Origin: JAAFHB01 sp963677935
Lineage (GTDB): Bacteria; Bacteroidota; Bacteroidia; Bacteroidales; Prolixibacteraceae
Length of the DNA stretch: 64,000 bases
NCBI GenBank assembly: GCA_963677935.2
Contig: CAXXEH010000003.1
Coordinates: 496,001 to 560,000, forward strand
Direction of reading: 5' to 3'
How positions within the stretch are numbered: the first letter of the stretch is position 1; the number at the start of each line of letters is the position of its first letter. Shown piece by piece: positions 25,298 through 33,559 of the stretch. Position numbers and translations under genes: made by a program. The notes under the pieces are model-generated. The model saw only the letters and a program-made list of their open reading frames with translations, did not search any database and was not told where the DNA came from.

Positions 25298-27552
25298 TCA
25301 TCACTAATATTTCCATAAAAAGACTCAATGTGGTTTGAAATACTGTTTACAATAGTAATACAGTCTTTTTCATCTATACTTTTTAATACAATTGCAATTT
25401 GTTCAACAATTTTTTCTGTTAGTGCATTAGCATAGTTTGACCTATTAATATAAATACTTTCCAATCTTGAAGATAGATTTGTTGGTAATATACAATTCTG
25501 GTCTTCAAACTTTTCAATTTCATAAATATACTTTACTAATGAAAAAGAATTAATAATTTTCCATTGTAACCAGTCTAAAGTTTTATCATGGCTTTGACTT
25601 ATCAAATCATAGGAAATTGGCTTTATTATTGGATTAACCCTATAATAGGGTTCTGAAATGTTTAATCTCATAGAGCATAAATTCAGATAAGCAATATCAT
25701 TAAAAAGATTAAAATTCAACACATTACCTGTAATACTACCTGCTTTATCAGAAAATAATGAATGAAAGTATGATTTTAACTTTGGTTTTATTCTTACTTC
25801 CTTAGTTCTACTTGCAATAAAACCCCCATCCTTTTTGTTTAGCTCGACAAACTCTAACTCACAAAATTCATCCAAACTGCTTAAAATAATTTGCTTGTCA
25901 TATTTATATATTCCTTCCAGATATAATAATACATCGTCTATGGAAATTATATTCGATGTCTCTTCTTCATTATTTGAAACTCCTAACAATAATTGGATTA
26001 ATCTAATTTTAATTAATAAGTATGATTGTGATATGGGAAGTATTATTTTTTCTGCATTACTCACATAGGGGTAACTAAAAAGATTTGGAATGAAAATATT
26101 GTCATATATTTTTTCGGCTTTTTCTAAAAAGATTTGGTCATTTTTAATTGAATAATGAAACACTTTTGGAGTAAACCTATATCCTGATAAGAACAAGTAT
26201 TCAATAACTCTATACTTATTCTTACTTCTACGACTCAAAACAAATGACTGATACAATAATTGAATTATTTGGGTTTTCGATCTATTATTACTATGATAAT
26301 AGGATTCCAAAAAAATTAAAAAATCATCAATGGAGTCAAATTCGGAATGTTCTTGAATAAAATAATAGAAATCATCAATTTGTTCTGGCCAATCTAATAA
26401 ATTCCAATTCCTTCTATCTGGTTTGCCCAAAATTGATACTCTTTCTTTTATCATCTCAACTTTTTGATGAAAAATATCATCAAAACTATATGTATTTAGT
26501 CTATAGAATTTGGGAGAAATGACTTTCGCTGATGAAGAAATAGCCGATGTTAAATAATTATGCAAATTTGATCTATAGGTCAGGATAAATACTCCGTTTT
26601 CTCGTAAGTTACTTAAAAACGTTTTTTTTATTTGATTGAGATAATTGTTTAATTTTTTCAAACGAATCTCCGACTTATCTAATAAATCAATATTATCGAT
26701 TATATATATTACCTTGATCTTGTGTTTTCTTAAAACATGATACATTGTATCAATAAAAATTTCATCATATGTTTGATCTGTAATTTGTATTGGGTTATTA
26801 TTATGAAATTTGTTAATATAGGTATTAAATTTGTGCAGTAAAATAATTTTGTATGGCTCCTCAAAATAGGGATTACTATTTATCAACTCTTTTATTTCGC
26901 TTATGAAATATGTAAAGTTATATTTTGAATTTCGGCTATAATGCTTTAGTATTGTTTTGAATAATTTATTATTTATATATCTTTCAAGATTTGTATCATT
27001 GTCAAGAACTGAACTGTCTAAATCCATACGTATCCAAAAAATACTATTTTTTGCAAATTCGTCATTAAATTTATTAAAGAAATGATTGATGAATATTGTT
27101 TTTCCTGCCCCTCTTTCACTTTCAATATAGTAGATATTTGGATTTACTCTGTCATTATGTTCTAGTGAATTTCGAATTGAATTACAAGAACTTAACAAAC
27201 TTTGATATAATTTTTCACAATCTTCTGGCGTGGCATTTGGACATGGTTTCCCGGAAGCAAGACTATCCTTTCCATAATAATACAAGCGCTCTAGTAAATA
27301 TGCATTTTCTTTGTTACTAGGATTTGATGAAATATGACCTAGAGCAAATGTTATAAACTCTTCTTTATTACTAAATGAGTCTCTTCTAAGGAAATTGAAG
27401 TTGTCATTTGGATATGTTATTTGAATAGGATCGGATAAATCTAAAGCATACTTGAAGGGCATTATAAATCTATTATAATCTACTTTTGATTTTAGAAAAA
27501 TACTGATATACTCAATGAGTTTATTGTTTTCCTCGATATAATTATTTTCCAT
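25273..27552 (-). CDS. Large P-loop ATPase (STAND/AAA-like), partner of a KAP NTPase
   Basis: A 759-residue protein. Walker A is SERGAGKT (residues 145-152; the first Gly is Ser) and Walker B is VIYIIDNIDLLD (281-292). About 130 residues precede the ATPase; a long helical C-terminal half (about 400-759) has winged-helix-like FCELEFVELNKKDGGFIASR at about 585. This order recalls STAND-type sensors/ATPases. No nuclease or TIR-type effector is visible. It begins 1 nt after the stop of the KAP gene (TAA-A-ATG), so translation is coupled. Its last codons (EIKTAYNK) and stop lie in sequence shared with other IS91-type ends, so the C-terminus may have been replaced. A phage-defence role is inferred from class and context only. 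Confidence 0.7.
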   Translation of the reverse strand: MENNYIEENNKLIEYISIFLKSKVDYNRFIMPFKYALDLSDPIQITYPNDNFNFLRRDSFSNKEEFITFALGHISSNPSNKENAYLLERLYYYGKDSLASGKPCPNATPEDCEKLYQSLLSSCNSIRNSLEHNDRVNPNIYYIESERGAGKTIFINHFFNKFNDEFAKNSIFWIRMDLDSSVLDNDTNLERYINNKLFKTILKHYSRNSKYNFTYFISEIKELINSNPYFEEPYKIILLHKFNTYINKFHNNNPIQITDQTYDEIFIDTMYHVLRKHKIKVIYIIDNIDLLDKSEIRLKKLNNYLNQIKKTFLSNLRENGVFILTYRSNLHNYLTSAISSSAKVISPKFYRLNTYSFDDIFHQKVEMIKERVSILGKPDRRNWNLLDWPEQIDDFYYFIQEHSEFDSIDDFLIFLESYYHSNNRSKTQIIQLLYQSFVLSRRSKNKYRVIEYLFLSGYRFTPKVFHYSIKNDQIFLEKAEKIYDNIFIPNLFSYPYVSNAEKIILPISQSYLLIKIRLIQLLLGVSNNEEETSNIISIDDVLLYLEGIYKYDKQIILSSLDEFCELEFVELNKKDGGFIASRTKEVRIKPKLKSYFHSLFSDKAGSITGNVLNFNLFNDIAYLNLCSMRLNISEPYYRVNPIIKPISYDLISQSHDKTLDWLQWKIINSFSLVKYIYEIEKFEDQNCILPTNLSSRLESIYINRSNYANALTEKIVEQIAIVLKSIDEKDCITIVNSISNHIESFYGNISDEIKTAYNK

Positions 27553-27553
27553 T

Positions 27554-29671
27554 TTATTGTTTTTCTTTTAAATACCAGTGATTAAATTGTCTCAAAATAT
27601 TCAAATCTGTTTGAGTATTTTCCATATCTTGAAATTTAACATATTCTTTATTCAATTCTTCCCCATAATTTTCCATTATTAATTGGTAGACAAAATTCTT
27701 GTCAAAGAATTGCTTGAATCTATCAAAGTGTTCCTTATTAAAATTTGATTTATGCGGGGCAGGATGACTTGTACTTCTCATTTTAGGAGTAAAAGCTTCA
27801 ATCAAAGTTTGAACTTTCAATGGATTAATTGATAAAATATTTCTAATGTATTTATCAAACTCCCCAGGGTTTAATACCGCCCATGATTCCATTAGATACC
27901 AAGTTGATTCTTGGAATTTTTCAAAAATTGGTTCATCTCCAGCCTCTGATAAAGCTCTTTCAATTGATACTAGTGCCAATTTATTATACTCCTCAAAATT
28001 GAAAATTTTATCTTCTTCCGTTTCTCCTGACCTAAACCAATAATTAATATTTTGAGCAAATTCGAATGGCTGAGCAGTTTTAATAATTTCAATTGCTAAT
28101 TCCAATTTTTCTTCTTTATTGTTGTGGTTTTTAATCAAATGATAAACGAAAATTGCCGCTTGTGAATTTGTTTGGTCAAATCTAAAATTAAATACTGAGT
28201 TGTCTTCTGGAAACAATTCTCCTGACATGCCAATCACAACGCCAATCTTTTTACTAGTTTCCCAATCTAAATCTTCTTCAAGGCTCCTAATTCTATGTAA
28301 AAAGGTTTTGGCAGAACTGCCCTTTATAAGGTCTTTTAGAAACTGTTTTATTTCTTCAATTTGCTTTTCTTTTGTTGTTGAAATGAAGCTATCAAAAGAG
28401 ACATCGGAAATCTCTCCTTTTAAAACACAATATGAAAAATACCTATTAAAATAATCTGGTGAAACAATTCTTTTAGCTTTATACCATTCTAAAGGTCCAT
28501 TGTGATAAAATGCGTTTTCAAAAGCTTCTTTTAATCTTGGAAATAATTCTTTTAATAAACTAAGTACAGCTTTTCTTTCTCTATTAGTAAGTAATTTGCC
28601 TAAAGATTCAAGATGATCTTCAAGTTCCTTTTTCATGACTTCCTTGTTCTCATGAATATTTCCATAATGGCTGTCATAAGAACTAAGGAAGTATGAAGAA
28701 TTGTATTTGACAAACTCGTAATGTTTAGGGTAGAAAACTTTTAAAGCTTCAATTAGCATTAAATCACCCATATTTACTTCCCCATTTAACAGAGGAAAGG
28801 CAAATGATAGACCATTGCCAAATCTTACAGCCAATCTTGGAGTATTTAATTTTAATAAAATGTTCCGAGAAAATTCAGATGCGAATCTTTGCGCTTCAGT
28901 TTCAGTCAGGTCAATTTTATTTTCATTAATTGCATTATTAATTAAATCAAAGCAATATTTCTGCAATGTATCTGGTTGAGCACGTGGAATTTGTAGAGGT
29001 ACTTGAATTATTTTTTCCAAGAAATTCTTTCCTGATTTTTTGTTTCCTCCACCAAATCGTTTCCCAATTGCCGAAGCAACCATTTTTTCGTCAAAGGAGA
29101 GAATATAAGTAGTTTTGGTGAAATCAGCAGTTAGCTTTATAAGTCTGAAAAGAGAATATATTTCTTGTTTATCAAGCCTATCGATATCATCTACAAATAT
29201 TACTAATTTACTATCACTCTCATTTAAAAATTCATCAATTCTTGATTTTAATGTTTCAAGTTCTACCGTAGCCAATTTTTTTCCTATTTCAGAAACATCC
29301 TTGCCTATGATTGCTCCAAATGTTCCATATTTCCCAATAAATCCCCCAAACTTTTCTTTTTTAGTTTCCGATTCTTTGCCTAATACATCTGCGATTTTTT
29401 TGAGGAAATTTTTTAAAAGTGTTTCTTCATCGTTGTATCTCCAAGGATTCAAGGATATTGTAAGAATATTTTCATGATTGTCTAGTTCTTTCTTAATGAA
29501 ATTTAATACAGATGTTTTCCCCTCTCCCCAAGCTCCATATATTCCAATAACAACTCCATCATTTTGACTTCTTTGAATTATTGTTTCAGCAATTCTTTTT
29601 GAAAATCCGTATCGTTGAAATCTGTCTTGGTCTTTGTTTTGAACAGGTTTGTCTGAAGAATATAGATTCAT
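27554..29671 (-). CDS. KAP family P-loop NTPase
   Basis: A 705-residue KAP NTPase. N-terminal DRFQRYGFSKRIAETI is the usual KAP opening; Walker A is GAWGEGKT (46-53), LSLNPWRY follows (about 73-79), and Walker B is LVIFVDDIDRLD (156-167). The typical membrane insertion between them is reduced to a Gly-rich, weakly hydrophobic stretch (about 108-132). The C-terminal half is helical without a named domain. KAP proteins include PifA, which blocks phage T7 (established). The gene starts the cassette just inside the core at 29690 and is followed after 1 nt by the second ATPase. It may sense phage or membrane stress (inference). Confidence 0.82.
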   Translation of the reverse strand: MNLYSSDKPVQNKDQDRFQRYGFSKRIAETIIQRSQNDGVVIGIYGAWGEGKTSVLNFIKKELDNHENILTISLNPWRYNDEETLLKNFLKKIADVLGKESETKKEKFGGFIGKYGTFGAIIGKDVSEIGKKLATVELETLKSRIDEFLNESDSKLVIFVDDIDRLDKQEIYSLFRLIKLTADFTKTTYILSFDEKMVASAIGKRFGGGNKKSGKNFLEKIIQVPLQIPRAQPDTLQKYCFDLINNAINENKIDLTETEAQRFASEFSRNILLKLNTPRLAVRFGNGLSFAFPLLNGEVNMGDLMLIEALKVFYPKHYEFVKYNSSYFLSSYDSHYGNIHENKEVMKKELEDHLESLGKLLTNRERKAVLSLLKELFPRLKEAFENAFYHNGPLEWYKAKRIVSPDYFNRYFSYCVLKGEISDVSFDSFISTTKEKQIEEIKQFLKDLIKGSSAKTFLHRIRSLEEDLDWETSKKIGVVIGMSGELFPEDNSVFNFRFDQTNSQAAIFVYHLIKNHNNKEEKLELAIEIIKTAQPFEFAQNINYWFRSGETEEDKIFNFEEYNKLALVSIERALSEAGDEPIFEKFQESTWYLMESWAVLNPGEFDKYIRNILSINPLKVQTLIEAFTPKMRSTSHPAPHKSNFNKEHFDRFKQFFDKNFVYQLIMENYGEELNKEYVKFQDMENTQTDLNILRQFNHWYLKEKQ

Positions 29672-29689
29672 TTTTCTCTGTTTTAAAAT

Positions 29690-29830
29690 GGCTTATAACG
29701 TTTGCAAATACACGCAGGCAGGGATTTTAACCCGCTGAACCTCAAACGAGTTTCTGCACTTCAAATATAACATATTATTTAATACGAGTTTCCGACTCCC
29801 GGCTTGCGGGTATTTTGCTGTTGTTGGCGA
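29690..29830 (-). repeat. attC-like site 9
   Basis: 141 bp. Left: GGCTTATAACGTTTGCAAAT, then ACACGCAGG; right: CTTGCGGGTATTTTGCTGTT, core GTTGTTGGC. The inner pair is GCAAATAC/GTATTTTGC, a compensated change compared with AGCTAC/GTAGCT in most sites. The ATPase-pair cassette begins at its left core. Confidence 0.72.
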
Positions 29831-30075
29831 CATTTTCATTTTTCTGTGGCCTAAACATTCAATTCATGATTTTTTTTTCACCGGAACTTATTTTCCTTCG
29901 AATGAAGATCTGTCCTCCCGCGATGAGCAGAAACAAGGAAAAAATCCGCGTACCACCAATTTCACCAAATGGCCGATCTCTTCAGCACCATGCAAAGCCA
30001 AAAAGAAAACTTCGCGAACTCCGCTTGTCCATCAATGGCAGACGCTTCAAAGAACCGAAACCCAAAATTAATGTT
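29831..30075 (-). other. Short cassette without a convincing ORF
   Basis: A 245-bp interval between attC-like sites 9 and 8. The cores are GTTGTTGGC and GCCTACAAC (8 of 9 positions complementary). A plus-strand open frame of 110 codons crosses both sites and has no family resemblance, so I do not accept it. The interval may carry a small RNA, promoter or truncated gene. Confidence 0.45.
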
Positions 30076-30230
30076 GCCTACAACGTAGGAAGCTACACGC
30101 AGGGGCGGATTGCGGGCGATTTCCTGTCAAGCCGAAAAACTGCCTGAGCGGAATCGAAGATCAGCGAAGCTAAAGATGCACACTGAAAACCACTGCTGCC
30201 GGACTTGCGGGTAGCTGATGTTGTGGGGCC
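30076..30230 (-). repeat. attC-like site 8 (long variant)
   Basis: 155 bp. Left GCCTACAACGTAGGAAGCTA, right TTGCGGGTAGCTGATGTTGT. It contains GATTTCCTGTCAAGCCGAAA and an extra stretch AATCGAAGATCAGCGAAGCT. The right core is GTTGTGGGGCC. Confidence 0.75.
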
Positions 30231-30693
30231 GGTTTTCGGTCACTTGAAACATTTGCATATTTTGTCTTTTTGTAAATCACTAATAATTGCTGTCGATCAA
30301 TAAATTCCGAGTCAAATTACAAAATACTCTCACCCATATTTTTCGCTAATTTCTCCGCTAACGTGTCCACGAAGTTAAAAACTTTGTCCGCAAAAACGTT
30401 TCCAGTTGTAGTCTCTGTCAAGTTGAAAATGAACGTTTTAGTCGGAACTGCCTCTCAAAAAGCGAAAATCTGTCAAACCGCACCGACCTAAAAACCAATT
30501 TTTAAAAATCTCTCCAAGAATTCGTCTCTCTCAAAATGCGAGAGCCTGTCAAAACCGAAAACATAAAAACCAAAATTCCAAAAAAAAATCAAACAGCCTG
30601 GCTCTGTCAAACCCCGAAATTCTCTCAACCCGCTCGAAAAGTCAATTTTAAAAACCTGTCAAAACCAATACCGTTTCAATGAGCGAATAAACT
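30231..30693 (-). other. ORF-less cassette with repeated CTGTCAAA motifs
   Basis: A 463-bp cassette with no supported reading frame on either strand. Cores at the two ends share GTTGTGGG (left GTTGTGGGGCC; right GGCCCACAAC). Inside, CTGTCAA(A) is repeated five times, near 30412, 30468, 30552, 30604 and 30656, mostly followed by CCG/ACCGAAA; the same motif lies in the centre of attC-like sites. It may be a regulatory or RNA cassette, or a decayed string of partial sites. Confidence 0.55.
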
Positions 30694-30829
30694 GGCCCAC
30701 AACGTAGGAAGCTACACGCAGGGGCGGACTGCGGGCGATTTCCTGTCAAGCCGAAAAGCGGCACGAGCGGAAAGATACCCACCGAAAACCACTGCTGCCG
30801 GACTTGACGGGTAGCTGATGTTAGCAGTA
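30694..30829 (-). repeat. attC-like site 7
   Basis: 136 bp. Left GGCCCACAACGTAGGAAGCT, right GACGGGTAGCTGATGTTAGC. Inner boxes AGCTAC/GTAGCT. The right core GTTAGCAGTA is the exact complement of TACTGCTAAC at 31448, closing the next cassette. Confidence 0.8.
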
Positions 30830-30837
30830 GTTATTAT

Positions 30838-31410
30838 TTACATCAATCCTCCGTAAAACGCTGGATTTGTGATGATATTCGCTACTATATTTGTTAAAAC
30901 ATCGGTCCCAAAACTTTTTATTTTCTCTGTCAATTTTGATTTATTTTTCTCGGGTTCAATTTCGTATTCTGCCAATATTTCTTTCAACTGCTTTAATTCT
31001 TTTCCGGTTATTTCATCTTTAATGGCGTCCATAAAGAGATTAAGAACAAGATTTTGAGTATTGTTTTGTGAATTATGAATTGTAATATTTGTCCCCGATT
31101 TGTATTCACTCTCTGATGAACTTGGTTCTTCTGGTAGTAGTTCTATCGCGGTTAGCAAACCAAGTATTTTTCTGTGATTTTCAGGACTTAATTTTTTGGC
31201 AGCTTCTTTAAAATCTGTCAAGTCACTAGGATAATAGCTTTTAATAAATCTTTGTGTCGAAGATTGCCAACTTTGATATTTGTCTACCTGACTAGTTTTA
31301 TAAACTGAAAATGTCCGAAAAACATTAGGTGGAGCTGGGACGTAACTGATTGTTGATGAAAGAGATTCACCTTCTATAATCAGATTTTTCAATAATTCTG
31401 TCTTATTCAT
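30838..31410 (-). CDS. Unknown cassette protein, mostly helical
   Basis: A 190-residue protein without signal peptide. The middle has a beta-like GTNITIHNSQNNTQNLVLNL segment with many Asn, followed by a basic/acidic helix (KELKQLKEILAEYEIEPEKN) and a final Ile/Gly-rich helix near NIVANIITNPAFYGGLM. The layout (helical, 'TNIxIxxSxNNxQ', helical) is reminiscent of AbiTii-type or membrane-associated Abi proteins, but this is a weak guess. It is the single gene of a cassette bounded by exact cores GTTAGCAGTA and TACTGCTAAC. Confidence 0.6.
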   Translation of the reverse strand: MNKTELLKNLIIEGESLSSTISYVPAPPNVFRTFSVYKTSQVDKYQSWQSSTQRFIKSYYPSDLTDFKEAAKKLSPENHRKILGLLTAIELLPEEPSSSESEYKSGTNITIHNSQNNTQNLVLNLFMDAIKDEITGKELKQLKEILAEYEIEPEKNKSKLTEKIKSFGTDVLTNIVANIITNPAFYGGLM

Positions 31411-31447
31411 TTAGTTATCGTTGTTTATCTGTAGGTCGCCTTATAAT

Positions 31448-31585
31448 TACTGCTAACGTAGGAAGCTACACGCAGGACGGGATTTAACCGATGAACTTCC
31501 TACGAAGAACTGCCTTTCAAATTTACTAATTTCCTGTCAACAAAGTGCCGAAACCCGACTTGCGGGTAGCTTGCTGTTAGCGTTA
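31448..31585 (-). repeat. attC-like site 6
   Basis: 138 bp. Left TACTGCTAACGTAGGAAGCT, right TTGCGGGTAGCTTGCTGTTA, core GTTAGCGTTA. Inner boxes AGCTAC/GTAGCT; next arm GACGGG/CCCGAC. The stop codon of the adjoining gene (TAA at 31583-31585, minus strand) is inside the core sequence. Confidence 0.8.
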
Positions 31586-32242
31586 GTAATTTTTCGTTTC
31601 AATGTTGTTATTTTCTAATATTGTATCTGTCGGAAATTTCTCCACAAGCTTAGTCTGTATTTTTTTGTTTCCGATTTTTACAATTTTGATTGTCGAGTCT
31701 TGTGTCGCTTTTTTGTGTTCTGAGTCAATATAGCTATAATTTACTTCTGAATACTTGTACATTGAATCATTAAGGAATTCTCCTTTTACGACATCCGAAT
31801 AATCGGCATCTAAGACAATATACGCTGGTGAAAACTTTCCAATCAACTTTCCATCTTTGCCAACAATAACACAATCCAAGTAAATTCCCATGTAGTCCGC
31901 ATCATTAAGAATAAAAAGAGCAAGTTTTTCAGTTCCTAATTTTTTCTTGCCATAGAAATACATGTGCATATCAGTGAAGTAATCAGTCAATTTCTTTTGT
32001 TCTTCGATGGTATAGAAAAAGTTGAGTTGTTTTTGACTGACAGCAACATATTTATTATTAATATTCTGGTTATCTGTCTTTTTAAGTTCTAACTTAGAAT
32101 AATTAATTGTCGGGATTCTCTCCAAAAGTGAATCCGAAATAACTTCGATTGAAATCTCATTTTCTGCTTTCGCTTTCAATGCAGTCTTAGTAGTGCAAGA
32201 ATTAAAAATCAAAAAAGTCAAAATGTAAATTAGATGCTTCAT
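31583..32242 (-). CDS. Unknown cassette lipoprotein
   Basis: A 219-residue protein with a lipoprotein signal (LIYILTFLIFNSC; Cys about 16), probably exposed on a membrane. It contains LNFFYTIEEQKKLTDYFTD and LDCVIVGKDGKLIGKF and a Lys-rich tail. No family recognised. The stop codon lies in the downstream core box. The cassette's own cores are exact complements (GTTAGCGTTA at 31576; TAACGCTAAC at 32258), so this is one of the clearest complete cassettes. Confidence 0.62.
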   Translation of the reverse strand: MKHLIYILTFLIFNSCTTKTALKAKAENEISIEVISDSLLERIPTINYSKLELKKTDNQNINNKYVAVSQKQLNFFYTIEEQKKLTDYFTDMHMYFYGKKKLGTEKLALFILNDADYMGIYLDCVIVGKDGKLIGKFSPAYIVLDADYSDVVKGEFLNDSMYKYSEVNYSYIDSEHKKATQDSTIKIVKIGNKKIQTKLVEKFPTDTILENNNIETKNY

Positions 32243-32257
32243 AGTCTTTTTTATTAT

Positions 32258-32392
32258 TAACGCTAACGTAGGAAGCTACACGCAGGGGCGGATTGCGGGC
32301 GATTTCCTGTCAAACCGAAAAGCTGCCCGAGCGGAAAGATGCACACCGAAAACCACCGCTGCCGCACTTGCGGGTAGCTGATGTTATGGGCT
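32258..32392 (-). repeat. attC-like site 5
   Basis: 135 bp. Left TAACGCTAACGTAGGAAGCT, right TTGCGGGTAGCTGATGTTAT, core GTTATGGGCT. The centre includes GGCGGATTGCGGGCGATTTC and GTCAAACCGAAAAGCTGCCC, shared with sites 7 and 8 and the degenerate left sites. Confidence 0.8.
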
Positions 32393-32403
32393 AGCCTTTC
32401 CAT

Positions 32404-32814
32404 TCACTGTCTATGTTTGCATTTGTCAAAGTTGGAAAGGTTAAATTTCTTGTCCACAATTTCATTTCTTCTATTTTTTATTAAGTCGTTTAGTCTCAAC
32501 CAATATTCTTTGTTATTATCCCAAAACTCTGTCCTAATTGAAAGTACATTTTTTAAAAGGTCACCTTCAAAAAAGTCGCCTTCCGCAAATAGGTCGATAG
32601 TCAATATCTCAAATGCTAACGGAATTAGATAGTCCAGGCTGATTTGTTGTCCAATCATTAACCGCAAGTCTTCTGTTGAGAACTTGTCTAACGGAATCTG
32701 TCGCAACTCCTTTGTCCTCGTTATAAGCCGACTATCACTGTCAAAATGTTTCCACTCAACCTTTTCCAGGCTGGTCAACGTTTTTTGTCTCCAATTATTC
32801 TCAAGTTTTATCAT
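32404..32814 (-). CDS. CdiI_3-like immunity protein (contact-dependent inhibition)
   Basis: From ATG 32814 this gives 136 residues (MIKLENNWRQKTLTSLEKVE). The body reads RLITRTKELRQIPLDKFSTE, DLRLMIGQQISLDYLIPLA, EGDFFEGDLLKNVL: the pattern of the 'contact-dependent growth inhibition system immunity protein' family, with the LRxMIGQxIxLxxLxPxA block. Such proteins protect against CDI toxins. A frame-compatible ATG at 32844 lies in the attC core box (GTTATGGGC), so an extended protein of 146 residues is possible, but I prefer the internal start. No toxin gene is present: an orphan immunity gene. Confidence 0.75.
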   Translation of the reverse strand: MIKLENNWRQKTLTSLEKVEWKHFDSDSRLITRTKELRQIPLDKFSTEDLRLMIGQQISLDYLIPLAFEILTIDLFAEGDFFEGDLLKNVLSIRTEFWDNNKEYWLRLNDLIKNRRNEIVDKKFNLSNFDKCKHRQ

Positions 32815-32838
32815 TGTCAATGTCGCAAAATTAAGGTT

Positions 32839-32975
32839 GCCCATAACGTTCCGCAGCTACACGCAGGCCGGGATTTTAACTACCGAAACTCCTGCAAAAA
32901 GCTGCATTTCAAATATCTACTTTCCTGTCAACGAAGTGCCGAAACCCGACTTGCGGGTAGCTTGCTGTTAGGCAC
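32839..32975 (-). repeat. attC-like site 4
   Basis: 137 bp. Left GCCCATAACGTTCCGCAGCT, right TTGCGGGTAGCTTGCTGTTA, core GTTAGGCAC. Inner boxes GCAGCTAC/GTAGCTTGC. GTTAGGC at the right end equals the canonical GTTRRRY core used by IntI (established pattern). Confidence 0.82.
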
Positions 32976-33010
32976 AGGCATTTTTTATTATTTTGTTTCT
33001 CAATTATTTA

Positions 33011-33313
33011 TTAAAAATAATAACTCCACAAAATCAATCCAGTAACTAAAAATACAATCAAATTTAGAATCCAATAAATTTTAAACCATTTATTAAATAT
33101 TATTGAAGTCAAGATACTTATTAAAAAGTATCCCCAAATCACTGGTCCAACGGCATAAGCCAACAATGTCAATGGAACTTGCTCTCCACCAGAATGGCCA
33201 GTATTTGCAAGCGGAATCACAATAAAACAAAAGAATAAAATTAGTCCTGTCCAGCTTAAATATATTATTCCTGGAATCGAAAATCTTTTTGTTTTTAGCT
33301 CAGTCTGAATCAT
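33011..33313 (-). CDS. Small cassette membrane protein (3 TM)
   Basis: A 100-residue protein with three predicted membrane helices: about 14-34 (IIYLSWTGLILFFCFIVIP), 46-68 (LTLLAYAVGPVIWGYFLISI) and 77-98 (IYWILNLIVFLVTGLILWSY). No family recognised. The cassette cores GTTAGGCAC (32967) and GTGCCTAAC (33385) are exact complements. A holin-, immunity- or sensor-type role cannot be told from sequence. Confidence 0.6.
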   Translation of the reverse strand: MIQTELKTKRFSIPGIIYLSWTGLILFFCFIVIPLANTGHSGGEQVPLTLLAYAVGPVIWGYFLISILTSIIFNKWFKIYWILNLIVFLVTGLILWSYYF

Positions 33314-33384
33314 AAATTAATCAATAATTGCCTATTTTATTTCAATCCTATATCATATCAATGACGCAAAGCCTTTTTATGCTT

Positions 33385-33520
33385 GTGCCTAACGTAGGAA
33401 GCTACACGCAGGCCGGGGGTTTCCCGATAAATTGTCCACGATAAGTTTGCCTTTTAAAATCCAAATTTCCTTTCAACGAGCCACCAAAACCCGGCTTGAG
33501 GGTAGCTGAAGTTAGGGGCT
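33385..33520 (-). repeat. attC-like site 3
   Basis: 136 bp. Left GTGCCTAACGTAGGAAGCTA, right TTGAGGGTAGCTGAAGTTAG, core GTTAGGGGCT. Inner AGCTAC/GTAGCT with a further pairing AGGCCGGG/CCCGGCTT. GCCTAAC is a textbook R-type box complementary to GTTAGGC. Confidence 0.83.
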
Positions 33521-33559
33521 GTAATTATTTTTCAATCAATACTTATTTTAAAATCTATT

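Noticed and set aside
29815..30147. Plus-strand open frame of 110 codons
   Set aside because: It crosses two attC-like sites, opposes the array direction and encodes site sequence; no family resemblance.
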